Source of the DNA: Candidatus Obscuribacterales bacterium
Lineage (GTDB): Bacteria; Cyanobacteriota; Vampirovibrionia; Obscuribacterales; Obscuribacteraceae
Reading direction: 5' to 3'
Assembly (NCBI GenBank): GCA_031292355.1
Contig: JARLHI010000004.1
Span: forward strand, 172,143-236,142
DNA length: 64,000 bases
Shown: one piece after another, positions 1-9,251 of the stretch
How the letters are laid out: every line of letters begins with the position of its first letter
Position numbering within the stretch: position 1 is the stretch's first letter
Notes under the pieces: model-generated
What the model saw: the letters and a program-made list of their open reading frames with translations, nothing else
Told to the model about the DNA's origin: nothing
Database searches by the model: none
Program-made: the position numbers and the translations under genes

Positions 1-1
1 T

Positions 2-208
2 ATGGGTGCCGACCCTACTTTTGAGAAAGAAGAGGCCGTACTAAAGGAAACAGGACGAAAACAAAACTTTGCGGTCATTAGTTTGACGAAAGCATTTTTG
101 CAAACAGCCAATTCTCCCAATTTATTTTTAAGATACCACTTCTCCAAATACGGTCACGGTGTTGTCGCCAACGTTTTAAGTTCTTTCATCGAGAAGCAAA
201 AACCGTGA
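2..208 (+). CDS. C-terminal fragment, possibly SGNH/GDSL-type hydrolase
   Basis: The reading frame is open to the left edge, so this is most likely the 3' end of a longer gene rather than a 68-residue protein starting at the ATG at position 2. The last 35 residues contain RYHFSKYGHGVVANVL, which resembles the C-terminal block of SGNH hydrolases (D-x-x-H-W/F-x-x-x-GH-x-x-x-A), where the His belongs to the catalytic triad. That assignment rests on one short motif. Its TGA stop overlaps the GTG start of the following kinase (GTGA), so the two are probably cotranscribed and translationally coupled. Confidence 0.4.
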   Translation: MGADPTFEKEEAVLKETGRKQNFAVISLTKAFLQTANSPNLFLRYHFSKYGHGVVANVLSSFIEKQKP

Positions 209-1185
209 ATTCAAACAATCCAGGTAATTCTGGAGAACCCGCTCCCAAACCATTTACTGATGAAGTAAACGAGCTTTTGCAAAGCGTAAAAGGTCGAACA
301 CTGGGTGGTCGCTATATCGTCTCAGATATTCTTGGCGTCGGTGGTATGAGCGTGATCCTAATGGGCCGCGACATCCTCACAAACAGTTCAGTGGCGCTCA
401 AAACACTCAAACCGTCGCTCAATCATGAACCATTTATGGTGGCAAGATTCCAGCGAGAAATTGTCAGTCTGGCTAAACTGGACCATCCTAATGTGGTCGG
501 GGCACAAGACTGTGTCAGTTCGGAGTCCGGTCAGCCATTTATAGTGATGGAATATTTGCACGGCTATACTCTGGACGATTTAATCCAGCAGCATGGTCCC
601 CTGCCACTGACCCGACTGAATCCTATTTTTCAGCAAGTCTGTGACGCGCTCAAGCACGCGCACGGACAGGGAGTGATTCATAAAGATCTAAAGCCGGCAA
701 ATATCATGCTTGTCGCCGATGGTCACAAGGAAATCGTCAAAGTCTTCGACTTTGGACTGTCTAAAATTCTCGAAGAAGAACCAATGCGTCGCACAGCCAA
801 AGGGACAGTGGTGGGCTCGGCGGCGTACATGAGTCCTGAGCAATGTCACGCAGAAAATGAGCACGCCATTGATGAGCGCTCTGATGTTTACCAGATTGGC
901 GCAGTGATGTACGAGGCATTTACGGGTCGCGTGCCTTTTTACAAAGCCAGAAACACGGAAATATTAAACAAACACATTTACGAATATCCACCCTCGTTTG
1001 CCTCGGTCATACCAGAAAATCCCGGCCCGTCTATATTTGAAGCAATCGTCTTCATCGCCATGGCCAAGGCGCCCGAAGAGCGGTTTCAAAACATGGATGA
1101 ACTAAAAGCAGCTCTGGATGCCGTTTTCAACGGATCGGACACTGTACAAGAAAGTCTTCTCAAGCGCCGTCGTAAGCTCCAATAG
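205..1185 (+). CDS. Cytosolic Ser/Thr protein kinase (PknB/Hanks type)
   Basis: A 326-residue protein that is almost entirely kinase domain. Visible motifs: glycine-rich loop LGVGGMSVI near residue 43-51; ATP-anchoring Lys66 in VALKTL; catalytic loop HKDLKPANIML with Asp161 (HKD in place of HRD); DFG at 182-184; activation-segment end GSAAYMSPEQ near 204-213. All catalytic residues are present, so it should be active. There is no transmembrane segment or PASTA/sensor domain, so it is a soluble kinase. GTG start overlaps the upstream stop. The next gene carries a second kinase domain in the same orientation about 60 bp downstream, suggesting one signalling operon. Substrates cannot be read from sequence. 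Confidence 0.9.
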   Translation: MNSNNPGNSGEPAPKPFTDEVNELLQSVKGRTLGGRYIVSDILGVGGMSVILMGRDILTNSSVALKTLKPSLNHEPFMVARFQREIVSLAKLDHPNVVGAQDCVSSESGQPFIVMEYLHGYTLDDLIQQHGPLPLTRLNPIFQQVCDALKHAHGQGVIHKDLKPANIMLVADGHKEIVKVFDFGLSKILEEEPMRRTAKGTVVGSAAYMSPEQCHAENEHAIDERSDVYQIGAVMYEAFTGRVPFYKARNTEILNKHIYEYPPSFASVIPENPGPSIFEAIVFIAMAKAPEERFQNMDELKAALDAVFNGSDTVQESLLKRRRKLQ

Positions 1186-1245
1186 AATCAGCCCACCAGG
1201 TAATTTTTAATCCACGCGAATTTTATTCTATTCACTCTTTTTAGA

Positions 1246-2991
1246 TTGAAAACAAACCCTCACGGGAAAATCATAGGAGAGGCGTATTTTGCAATCCTGG
1301 TCAAACAAGTGGAAGAAGACGACTCTTTAGAAAAAAATACGTCACGATTTGACGAAACTCAGCTATCTGATAGCCGAGTCAGTGGCGCGCGCGGCACCGA
1401 GCCAGCTACTATTCGTCGGATTATGATAGTCGATGACTTGGACATCATCAGACGTGGGTTGCAACTGGTTTTCGAAAAGACATCAGATCTAAGAGTGGTC
1501 GCCGAAGCGAGCGACGGCTTCAGCGCAGTTAAAACCGCCTTGAGCGTAAAACCAGATCTGGTCTTGCTGGATATCAATATTTCTGGTTTGGACGGCGTAG
1601 AAGCGGTCAGTCGGATCAAAGAACATTTGCCCAAAACGCGCATCATCATGTTTACGTCACAAGAAGACGACGACCTGGTCATGGCCTCGTTTGGCGCCGG
1701 CGCTGATGGCTTTTGTTTGAAGAATATATCCTTTGAAGAATTGCAATCTGCTATTTACAGCGTCCTCGCTGGAAATTCCTGGATAGATCCACGTGTAGTC
1801 AATCGTCTAATAGAAAAAGAAAAGCCCATTAATTCGGCTGTGGCTGAAGCTGGCAAATCAAATTTGAGTGAAGCCGATTTGTATATGCTCAAAATGATTG
1901 AGCAGGGCAATACGCATGAGCAGACGGCAAAGCGTATGAATATTTCAGTCAGTGAGCTGAGGGAAAAATTACGTCATCTTATTGAAAAGCTGTTCGCCTC
2001 AGATCCAGCAACCAACCGCCCCAGTCCGCGCGTACAGCTGGAAGAGCGGCTGGGTGCAAGAAGTGATGCCGACGATGAAAGTCGCATGGAGAGCAGCCTC
2101 GACACCCACCATAGTGAAGGTATTTTGACTGCCTTACCACCTGGCAGCATTTTTGACCGACGTTATCGCATCGAACACGTTTTGGGTCGAGGCGGCATGG
2201 GTATTGTCTATCGCGCCAAACATATCCACATGCAACGTTCGGTGGCCATCAAGGTGCTTTACCCGCAGCATGGCACAAATTTGAAATTGATCAGGAGATT
2301 GCAGCAAGAATCGCGTGCGGCAAGCGCCCTGCAACATGCCAATATTGTCAGTGTCCACGACTTCGGTTTGACAGAACAGGGGCATCCTTTCCTAATCATG
2401 GATTATGTCGATGGTGACTCGCTCGACCGCTGGATTCGCGTGAAAGGCGGTATGTCCATACATCAATATATGGATGTATTTATGCAGGTCGCGAACGCGC
2501 TTTCAGCTACGCACATGCAAGGAATCGTCCATTGCGATTTAAAACCAAGCAATATTATGCTTGACGGCAATATCAATCATGGCTTCGTACCGCAATTAGT
2601 GGATTTTGGTTTGGCTGTGATTATGCCAACCAGCAAAAACGTTTATGACCAGCAAACTCAATCTTTCGATGTGTTGGGCAGTCCGCTATATATGAGCCCC
2701 GAGCAGTGCGAAGGTACTCCTCTCGATTTTAGAACCGATATATATTCTTTGGGCTGCATCATGTACGAGGCCCTGACTGGACGTCCCGTTTTCGAATCCA
2801 CAACGCCCTATCAGTTATTCCACAAGCATGTAAACGCAGCTCCCGAACCGTTCTCAGTCGTAGCACCAGACGCTGAAATTCCTCGAGAACTCGAGGTAAT
2901 TGTGATGCGTTGTCTGCAAAAGAAGCCCGACAATCGGTTCGCTTCAGCCTCTGCTATTGCCAGTGATTTGCGCAAATTACTGGCTGTTTAA
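1246..2991 (+). CDS. Fusion protein: NarL-type receiver, degenerate HTH, Ser/Thr kinase
   Basis: 581 residues with three parts. Residues about 57-175 form a receiver domain: acidic pair D63-D64, phospho-acceptor Asp109 in LLDI, Thr137, and Lys159 in FCLKN. Residues about 205-252 resemble a LuxR/GerE helix-turn-helix (LSEADLYMLKMIEQG then AKRMNIS), but the recognition helix is altered. Residues about 306-578 are a Hanks kinase: LGRGGMGIV, Lys336, HCDLKPSNIM with Asp431, DFG 453-455, SPLYMSPEQ. No membrane segment. The TTG start at 1246 is uncertain: GTG at 1309 is in frame and would still keep the receiver domain intact. The architecture suggests that aspartate phosphorylation gates Ser/Thr kinase output; that is inference. 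Confidence 0.85.
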   Translation: MKTNPHGKIIGEAYFAILVKQVEEDDSLEKNTSRFDETQLSDSRVSGARGTEPATIRRIMIVDDLDIIRRGLQLVFEKTSDLRVVAEASDGFSAVKTALSVKPDLVLLDINISGLDGVEAVSRIKEHLPKTRIIMFTSQEDDDLVMASFGAGADGFCLKNISFEELQSAIYSVLAGNSWIDPRVVNRLIEKEKPINSAVAEAGKSNLSEADLYMLKMIEQGNTHEQTAKRMNISVSELREKLRHLIEKLFASDPATNRPSPRVQLEERLGARSDADDESRMESSLDTHHSEGILTALPPGSIFDRRYRIEHVLGRGGMGIVYRAKHIHMQRSVAIKVLYPQHGTNLKLIRRLQQESRAASALQHANIVSVHDFGLTEQGHPFLIMDYVDGDSLDRWIRVKGGMSIHQYMDVFMQVANALSATHMQGIVHCDLKPSNIMLDGNINHGFVPQLVDFGLAVIMPTSKNVYDQQTQSFDVLGSPLYMSPEQCEGTPLDFRTDIYSLGCIMYEALTGRPVFESTTPYQLFHKHVNAAPEPFSVVAPDAEIPRELEVIVMRCLQKKPDNRFASASAIASDLRKLLAV

Positions 2992-3002
2992 AAGAGAGAG
3001 CA

Positions 3003-4319
3003 TTAAGTAATTCGCTTTGTGTCTTTCAAAAACGGAATTGTTTCGAACTTTTTGCCCAGGATTTCGGCGTGGTCGACATTGAACCATTTATCGAGAATGC
3101 TCGCATAAATCTTCCGGAAATCCATTTGATATTTCAAATCACCGTTGTCTAAATCGTTCAGGCTCGCCGGTTCTCCATAAATGCCACCACGTACCGCACC
3201 GCCAATCACCATGCATGGCTCGGCCGTGCCATGGTCTGTGCCATTGCTGCCATTTTCACCAACACGGCGGCCAAATTCCGAAAAGACAAAAGTAAGCACT
3301 TCGTTCTCGCATTTATGAGCGCTAAGATCTGCATAAAATGCGGCAATAGAATCAGACAATTGACGCAGCTGCGCTCCCTGCCCTTGCAGTTGCTTAGTGT
3401 GAGTATCAAAGCCATCCAAACTTACGGTGTAAACTTTGGCGTTGACACTGCCTGTAATCATCTGGGCAATGAACTTCAAACCGTTGCCGAGTTTTCCCTG
3501 TGGATAGTTGGCGCCCTGTCTGTAACCGGAAATTACACTGAGCAAATGGTCAGAGGCTTTACTCGCTTCCATTCCAGCTTCTGTCAATAACTCTACATGT
3601 GGGCGTTTCAAAGCAAAATCAGAATATATATCGGAAAACGCCTTCAGCTGAGCGTTTCGGTCGCCAGCATACTGCGGATCTGTGCGAAATTGAAAATCGG
3701 CGACATTGCTCACCGAAGGCACCGCAAATTTATGTGAGACAAGTGTCATTGGCAAAACCGAATCGATATTCACCGCTGGCAATACCGAATGCAAATCAGC
3801 ATTGTCTTTGTGCTGACTGCTCAAATCAAGCAAACGTCCTAACCAGCCGGTTGAACCTATGATGTCTGGCTGCGCTGTTTGCCAAATTTCAATCGAGCGA
3901 AAATGCGACCGATTGGGATTTGGATAACCGCAGGCTTGAACGATGGCAACATGCCCTTTCTCATATAAACCGGCGAGCGCAGACATCTGCGGATTCAAGC
4001 CAATTTTGCCATTTAGATTAATCGCTTCGCCAGGCTTAATCGCAATGGTCGGGCGCAGATCATAGTATTTACCGGTACCATAAGGCACCACCATGTTCAA
4101 GCCGTCATTGCCACCGCTCAATTGAATGACGACAATTGATCTTGTGATCCTGGCAGGGCGTGTTAAATTCACAGCACCGGCAGCGAGTTTGAATATTTCG
4201 AGTGGGCTCAAGCAAAGACCAAGGCTTGCAGCTCCAGCGCTAAAAAGAAGCTTGCGGCGCGAAGGAGACTGAATTCCAGCTAATAGGTCGTTTTCTGCGC
4301 TCACATCAATCATCCTCAA
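3003..4319 (-). CDS. DUF1501 family secreted protein
   Basis: 438 residues. The N-terminus has a twin-arginine-like signal (SRRKLLFSAGAASLGLCLSP), implying folded export by Tat. Family hallmarks: QLSGGNDGLNMVVPY near residue 68, NGKIGLNPQM, SLDGFDTHT, and FSEFGRRVGENGSNGTDHG near 345-365, the region resembling alkaline-phosphatase-fold metal sites. Start ATG overlaps the stop of the upstream DUF1800 gene by 4 bp (ATGA), so the two are coupled. DUF1800/DUF1501 pairs are widespread, particularly in Planctomycetes and Cyanobacteria, and their biochemical role is not established. The only downstream neighbour is the convergent kinase gene. Confidence 0.85.
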   Translation of the reverse strand: MRMIDVSAENDLLAGIQSPSRRKLLFSAGAASLGLCLSPLEIFKLAAGAVNLTRPARITRSIVVIQLSGGNDGLNMVVPYGTGKYYDLRPTIAIKPGEAINLNGKIGLNPQMSALAGLYEKGHVAIVQACGYPNPNRSHFRSIEIWQTAQPDIIGSTGWLGRLLDLSSQHKDNADLHSVLPAVNIDSVLPMTLVSHKFAVPSVSNVADFQFRTDPQYAGDRNAQLKAFSDIYSDFALKRPHVELLTEAGMEASKASDHLLSVISGYRQGANYPQGKLGNGLKFIAQMITGSVNAKVYTVSLDGFDTHTKQLQGQGAQLRQLSDSIAAFYADLSAHKCENEVLTFVFSEFGRRVGENGSNGTDHGTAEPCMVIGGAVRGGIYGEPASLNDLDNGDLKYQMDFRKIYASILDKWFNVDHAEILGKKFETIPFLKDTKRIT

Positions 4320-5686
4320 GACAGTTGATACACGGGCAAGGTCATTATCAAATGTACCAGACCGCGCAACTTTGCATCGAGCATTTTTTCATCAGCGGTA
4401 ACCGAACCGTGCTTAGCGTCCGTGCCACTGCTGACATATTCAATCAAACGCGTTCTCGTCTTTTCAGGCACATCAGCATCGACGAGTAATCTCAAAAAAT
4501 AATCGACCATATCGGTTGATGTTTTCATACCCTGACGGTAAGCAAATTGACTGGGCAATAATTCACGCCTTAATTCATCAAATTTTTGCGTCGTGATGTT
4601 CGTGGCAAAATTAAAACGTTGCATCATCGTCTGACTGGAAATCCAGGCATCACCTCCGTCCCATCCTTTAACGCTTGGTGGTTCGAAAAGATTTTGGCCC
4701 ATACTGGCCATCGTTCCAGGAAGATCCATGTCTATTTTGTTCAAGCGCAAAGTTTTGACAGTGCCGACGACAAGCTCGACGGGGCTTTTGATTTTGGCGT
4801 GATAGGCCCTTGAAGAAAAGAATGATGAATCGGCAAAAATAATCTCTAGCATCGGTCTGATTTGATTGCCACTTTTGGTATACGCATAAGCTACTCGCTC
4901 GATGAATTCTGGCTCTGGATTATCATAAGCAAAAAACGTAATTAGTTTCTTAGCCAGATATTTTGCCGTCGCCGGTTCCTTAACCAGGGTATGAATTATA
5001 TCTTCGCCATTGAAGTCACCACTTCTTCCAAGAAATTCCTTGACGCCATGGTCATGCTGTTTTTCGTCGAAGAAGAAAGCACCATTTTTGGTATGCCAAC
5101 CAGTAAAAGCGCGAGCACCTTCTTTAATGTCTTTTTCAGTGTAATTGCCAATGCCCATCGTAAATAGCTCCATCACCTCGCGAGCATAATTCTCGTTGGG
5201 ACGACCTTTCACATTTTCCTGGTTGTCTAGATAAATGATCATTGCTGGATCTTTCGACACTCCGAGCAACAGTGATTCAAAATTGCCCAGAGCATTTGCC
5301 CTAAATAGCTGATTCTGCCTGTACATCGCTAAGGGATCACGAATTTTTTGATCTGAATTGGCAAAATGTCCATGCCAGAACAAAGTCATTTTTTCTTCGA
5401 GTGGTTTGTTCGAATAAGTCATTCTGGCAATCCACCATTTTTTCAAACTAGATGGATTGGAAAAATCGTAGTGCTCGCGCGCGAGCATAGCATCGAGAGT
5501 GCCATTGTGCACAAGATCGGGAAAAAGCAATTCGTGCAATGTCGCTTTGTAGCCAAGCGACCTATAACGAGTCAATTCCTGATAGCTAGCGCTGAAGCCT
5601 GCTCGTCGAAGAAGATGAGCGATCCAGAATTCATCTCGTTTGGGTGCTGCAGAACCCATCTTCTGTACCTGCGATGCTGCGTACAA
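4316..5686 (-). CDS. DUF1800 family protein
   Basis: 456 residues matching the DUF1800 pattern: HLLRRAGFSAS near residue 24, LFWHGHFANSDQKI near 102-115, NENYAREVMELFTMGIGNY near 163-181 followed by ARAFTGWH, and PPSVKGWDGGDAWISS near 337-352. No clear signal peptide at the chosen ATG. It precedes and overlaps the DUF1501 gene, the usual arrangement for this pair, which suggests a two-protein unit, perhaps at the cell envelope. Function is not known. The MeaB-type gene lies only 13 bp upstream in the same direction, so all three may share a transcript. Confidence 0.85.
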   Translation of the reverse strand: MYAASQVQKMGSAAPKRDEFWIAHLLRRAGFSASYQELTRYRSLGYKATLHELLFPDLVHNGTLDAMLAREHYDFSNPSSLKKWWIARMTYSNKPLEEKMTLFWHGHFANSDQKIRDPLAMYRQNQLFRANALGNFESLLLGVSKDPAMIIYLDNQENVKGRPNENYAREVMELFTMGIGNYTEKDIKEGARAFTGWHTKNGAFFFDEKQHDHGVKEFLGRSGDFNGEDIIHTLVKEPATAKYLAKKLITFFAYDNPEPEFIERVAYAYTKSGNQIRPMLEIIFADSSFFSSRAYHAKIKSPVELVVGTVKTLRLNKIDMDLPGTMASMGQNLFEPPSVKGWDGGDAWISSQTMMQRFNFATNITTQKFDELRRELLPSQFAYRQGMKTSTDMVDYFLRLLVDADVPEKTRTRLIEYVSSGTDAKHGSVTADEKMLDAKLRGLVHLIMTLPVYQLS

Positions 5687-5699
5687 CGCTTTAGGCGTC

Positions 5700-6662
5700 T
5701 CAGTCTCTGGCTCTGAACAAATCCTGTATAAGACCTTCTGCTGCCGTGTGAGGATCTACTTTTTTGTCGAGAATTTGCTCGAGTAACTGCTGCACAGAGT
5801 CTGAACTCTCCATTGAATTCTTCAAATTTTCGCGGGCGCGTGCTGCCACTAATTCAGCAAGTTCGGCTTGCACTTTGGCTTTGCGACGATTAAGCAGAAC
5901 TCCCGATTCTTTGAGAAATTTGAAGTGTTCCTGCAAAGAAGACCACAAACTATCGATGCCCTGCCCAGTCTCCGACACGGCCACAATCACTGGCGGTCGC
6001 CAATCATTAGCAAAACTGCTCAACTCCAGCGAGCTTGTGATTTCACTTGCCGATTTATTAGCGCCCGGTAAATCGCCTTTGTTGACGACAAATATATCGC
6101 CAATTTCCATAATGCCTGATTTGATTGCTTGAATGTCGTCTCCAGAACCAGGCATCAACACAAGAATAGTGGTATCGGCAGTTTGAGCTATAGCTAATTC
6201 TGACTGGCCAACACCGACTGTTTCAATTAAAATGACGTCAAACTCGGCGGCTTCAAGCATACGCACAGCATCATATGTAGCCAGTCCAAGGCCGCCAGCT
6301 TGATTGTGATTGGCCATCGAACGAATGAAAACACTCTTGTCTAAAGTGTGACCTTGCATTCTGATTCGATCACCAAGAATGGCACCGCCGGTAAAGGGAC
6401 TAGAGGGATCGACAGCGAGAACACCGACTTTCAGGCCGCTCTTTCTAATTTCTGTAATCAAGGCATCGACGAGAGTTGATTTGCCCACTCCTGGCGACCC
6501 TGTGATACCAACAAGATGCGCTCTGCCGGTATAGGAGAAAAGGCTTTTGACCAGGTCTGACGCATCTGAGCCCCCATCTTCAACTACACTGATAGCTCTT
6601 GCGAGCGCTCGTCGATTTCCAGCCAGTAAGTCTTTAGATAATGTTTCCAAACTAATTTTCAC
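5700..6662 (-). CDS. meaB: MeaB/ArgK-type G3E GTPase (methylmalonyl-CoA mutase chaperone family)
   Basis: 320 residues from the GTG at 6662, the usual family length. The frame extends to 6839, but that N-terminal stretch resembles no MeaB sequence and would run into the divergent gene at 6830. Motifs: Walker A GITGSPGVGKST at 52-63, the MeaB hallmark DPSSPFTGGAILGDRIRM (base-off cobalamin GTPase group), ETVGVGQSE switch region, and NKGD for guanine specificity. Family members load or protect adenosylcobalamin on methylmalonyl-CoA mutase or related acyl-CoA mutases. No mutase gene is in this window, so the client is unknown. Start choice is by family alignment; the Shine-Dalgarno signal is weak. 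Confidence 0.88.
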   Translation of the reverse strand: MKISLETLSKDLLAGNRRALARAISVVEDGGSDASDLVKSLFSYTGRAHLVGITGSPGVGKSTLVDALITEIRKSGLKVGVLAVDPSSPFTGGAILGDRIRMQGHTLDKSVFIRSMANHNQAGGLGLATYDAVRMLEAAEFDVILIETVGVGQSELAIAQTADTTILVLMPGSGDDIQAIKSGIMEIGDIFVVNKGDLPGANKSASEITSSLELSSFANDWRPPVIVAVSETGQGIDSLWSSLQEHFKFLKESGVLLNRRKAKVQAELAELVAARARENLKNSMESSDSVQQLLEQILDKKVDPHTAAEGLIQDLFRARD

Positions 6663-6829
6663 TTTTGTCAGATGGGAGCCTAGAGAGTTTCGCGTGCTTA
6701 AATTAACGCTTTGATAATAACCAGAGCAAGCCAGAATTCTAGCAAGTTCACCGTACAGGGAACAATTGAAATATAGTCTTTGTCGAGATAAGTGTCGAGA
6801 TAAGATATGACAAACAGTGCAGGTAAGCC

Positions 6830-7504
6830 ATGAAACCACGAGAATCCCGAGAATCTCAGATAGCCATCATCGGCAGCGCCTTGTCGTTTGCGTGCATGCT
6901 GTCGTCAAATCCAGCCTTTGCTGGCTGGGGTAAGCTTACCGTCACCGATGGCAACGGCGATGGCGTTCAAGTAAAGCACTATCTACTCGGGCAAAAGTCG
7001 CTAGTCATGCAAGACGCAAATGGCGACCAAGTCGAACATAAAGAAGGGTTATTTGGCATCAACAGAGAAACAGGCGTCAACGTTTTGGGCAATGGAACCA
7101 CAGTTAAGCACGGCTTATTGCGCGGCACGTCAGTTGAAGGACAAGACATGCTCGGAGATTCCTGGAAGTCCAAAAAGACGTTCATGGGACTGGGACCACG
7201 CATCACAACAGTTAACGCCAAAGGCGTTTCCGACATGCTCAATGGCTTTATGCACGGACAACTGCCAGGGCAGATGATGCCGCCTGGACAAATGATGCCG
7301 GGGCAAATGAATCCCGGACAAACGATACCTGGGCAAATGAATCCTGGGCAAATGAATCCTGGGCAAATGATGATGCCAGAGCGAGGAGGTTCTGTACCTG
7401 CTTCAAATTTCAGTCAGTACGCCCCAGCTCGTGGATTTGGGGAACCTCAGCCACAAGATGCTATGCCAGTGCCAGCTGTTGAACCAGCTCCTGGTCAGCC
7501 TTAA
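6830..7504 (+). CDS. Secreted protein with PGQM repeat region
   Basis: 224 residues. An N-terminal segment ending LSSNPAFAGWG looks like a cleavable Sec signal peptide. Residues about 32-130 are polar and Gly-rich, with DGNGDGVQVKHYLLGQ repeated in looser form. Residues about 143-182 are a run of MPGQM/NPGQM repeats, followed by a Pro-rich tail. I do not recognise a family. The repeat is a DNA-level array (CCTGGGCAAATGAAT repeated), suggesting recent slippage expansion. It is divergent from the MeaB gene and shares the intergenic region 6663-6829 with it. Confidence 0.65.
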   Translation: MKPRESRESQIAIIGSALSFACMLSSNPAFAGWGKLTVTDGNGDGVQVKHYLLGQKSLVMQDANGDQVEHKEGLFGINRETGVNVLGNGTTVKHGLLRGTSVEGQDMLGDSWKSKKTFMGLGPRITTVNAKGVSDMLNGFMHGQLPGQMMPPGQMMPGQMNPGQTIPGQMNPGQMNPGQMMMPERGGSVPASNFSQYAPARGFGEPQPQDAMPVPAVEPAPGQP

Positions 7505-7518
7505 GCGCTAGGAAAAAC

Positions 7519-8019
7519 TCAGGTTTTTTTCGGATTTTTGCCGAATGGCCACGCGCCTGCATTTTTGTTTCTGGCGTCTTGTTCCATCGCCGCGATAGCG
7601 TCAGCTTCTGCACGCTTTGCGGCATTTTCCGCTTCATTGAGCATGAGCGCAAGCAAATCGCGTTCCTGCTCCCGCATCTTCAGCTGTGCCTGAATTTCGG
7701 TATAACCTGCACGTAACTCTTCCACTTCATTCAATTTGACATCCAGAACTGTGGTCACGCGAGACAATTCTTGGTGAAGATGCTTGTTTTCACGACTTTT
7801 ATCAGACAGTAACAAACCCTGCGCGGTCAATTCTGCCTTCAAATCGTCTGCGTCTCGAGCGACTCGATCCAGTTCGCGAGCCTGTGCGCTGAGAACCACA
7901 CTCTTTTCTTGCGCTTGCAATAATTGCTCTTGCAATTCCACTACGCGCCTTAACAGCGAATCAACATCCCACTCCCGCCCTGTTGCCGGATTTAAATTTT
8001 GTTCGTCGACTTGAGACAT
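7519..8019 (-). CDS. Coiled-coil protein of unknown function
   Basis: 166 residues with heptad-like spacing of hydrophobics from about residue 20 to 150 (LLRRVVELQEQLLQAQEK, ELRAGYTEIQAQLKMREQE), predicting a long alpha-helical coiled coil. The C-terminus is short and basic (WPFGKNPKKT). No signal peptide or membrane segment. It converges on the PGQM-repeat gene with 14 bp between stops. Such proteins are often structural or scaffolding factors, but nothing here identifies a role. The nagA reading frame could be extended upstream into this gene on the other strand; I reject that extension. Confidence 0.7.
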   Translation of the reverse strand: MSQVDEQNLNPATGREWDVDSLLRRVVELQEQLLQAQEKSVVLSAQARELDRVARDADDLKAELTAQGLLLSDKSRENKHLHQELSRVTTVLDVKLNEVEELRAGYTEIQAQLKMREQERDLLALMLNEAENAAKRAEADAIAAMEQDARNKNAGAWPFGKNPKKT

Positions 8020-8126
8020 TTGCTCGTAGTACTTGTGTTATCTGTAAATCAAGCTCTAATATGCCCTGTGTATTCCTGATTCAATCGAATCAGTTTCGAA
8101 CTCACTGGCAACAGAAAATATATAAC

Positions 8127-9251
8127 ATGTCTGCAATATCATTGGTAGGCGGCACGCTAATCACGCCGCACGAAACTAAAGCTAACAGCATCACTTGTGT
8201 TGACGGAAAGATAGCAGCAATCGGTCAGGCACAAGGATCCGGTCGAAACAATCAGTCTGAAATTTCAGAACTGAAAACGATAGATGTCAGCGGATGCTAT
8301 GTCACTCCTGGCCTGATCGATATACAAGTGAATGGCGGACCGAGCTGCAACTTCTGGGGTGACCCTACAATCGAGCAAGTGCAGGCTCTCAGTGCCGATA
8401 TGCTAAAAGCGGGCGTCACAACTATCCTGCCAACTCTTATAACCGACGATATCTCTCACATCCGCAAAAACATTGAATTCCTGAAATCAATCGGTGTTGG
8501 AAAAAGCGCAGCTCTTAAATCTCTTCCTATTTACATGCCAGGCATTCACCTTGAAGGCCCGTGCCTCTCGAAAGCCCGCCCAGGCGTGCATCCGCCTCAA
8601 CATATTCAACCGTTAACGGTTGAGATTCTGGCTGAGCTTGTAGACAATTCGGTCATTTTAATGACCTTGGCTCCAGAAGAAGATCCAGAAGGAGAGGCGC
8701 TTGCCTTTTTGAGAAAAAATAAAATCTTCCCCTCACTTGGACATTCCAATGCCACTCTCGAGCAAGCCAATACTGCTTTCGACAGAGGAGTCGAACTAGT
8801 CACGCATTTATTCAATGCCATGCCACCGCTTCACCACCGCGCACCAGGAGCAGTTACAGCAGCTCTGCTTGACGATCGCGTGCGCTGTGCAGTTATCGCT
8901 GACGGCAAACACCTGGACAAAAACGCAGTCAAATTGGTCTTTAAAGTCAAAGGCGCCGATAAAGTGGTCCTGGTAACTGATGCTGCCTTCATTGGCACCA
9001 CAGGCGGTGATCTGGTCGGCTCATCTATAACTTTGAGCGAAGCCGTTTTGAATCTAGTGCATTGGCAGATAGCCACCTTCGCCCAGGCAATTTTGATGGC
9101 TACCTACAATGCCGCCCTCTCAATTGGTTTAGACGATCAAATCGGTCAACTAGCTGTTGGCAAACGAGCGGACTTAGTCGTCTGGGACCAGTCAACCCTG
9201 GTTATTCGGCACGTTGTGGCAAACGGTTCATTAGCCTACAGCTCAGAATGA
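8127..9251 (+). CDS. nagA: N-acetylglucosamine-6-phosphate deacetylase
   Basis: 374 residues from the ATG at 8127. It removes acetate from GlcNAc-6-phosphate to give glucosamine-6-phosphate, in recycling of cell-wall amino sugars or chitin use. Metal and catalytic residues are present: PGLIDIQVNGG (residues 61-71), Glu143 in HLEGP, His206 in LGHSNA, His227 in THLFNAM, His262 in DGKHL, Asp285 in VTDA. The PGLIDxQ form resembles the E. coli type, in which the first metal-site HxH is lost. The longer upstream frame would overlap the antisense coiled-coil gene and adds no family sequence. No nagB or sugar transporter is adjacent. Confidence 0.93.
   Translation: MSAISLVGGTLITPHETKANSITCVDGKIAAIGQAQGSGRNNQSEISELKTIDVSGCYVTPGLIDIQVNGGPSCNFWGDPTIEQVQALSADMLKAGVTTILPTLITDDISHIRKNIEFLKSIGVGKSAALKSLPIYMPGIHLEGPCLSKARPGVHPPQHIQPLTVEILAELVDNSVILMTLAPEEDPEGEALAFLRKNKIFPSLGHSNATLEQANTAFDRGVELVTHLFNAMPPLHHRAPGAVTAALLDDRVRCAVIADGKHLDKNAVKLVFKVKGADKVVLVTDAAFIGTTGGDLVGSSITLSEAVLNLVHWQIATFAQAILMATYNAALSIGLDDQIGQLAVGKRADLVVWDQSTLVIRHVVANGSLAYSSE

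Noticed and set aside
6663..6839. Upstream extension of the MeaB gene
   Set aside because: The extra 59 residues have no similarity to MeaB and would overlap the start of the divergent gene at 6830.
7983..8126. Upstream extension of nagA
   Set aside because: It overlaps the antisense coiled-coil gene, lacks family similarity, and the ATG at 8127 matches the normal NagA N-terminus.
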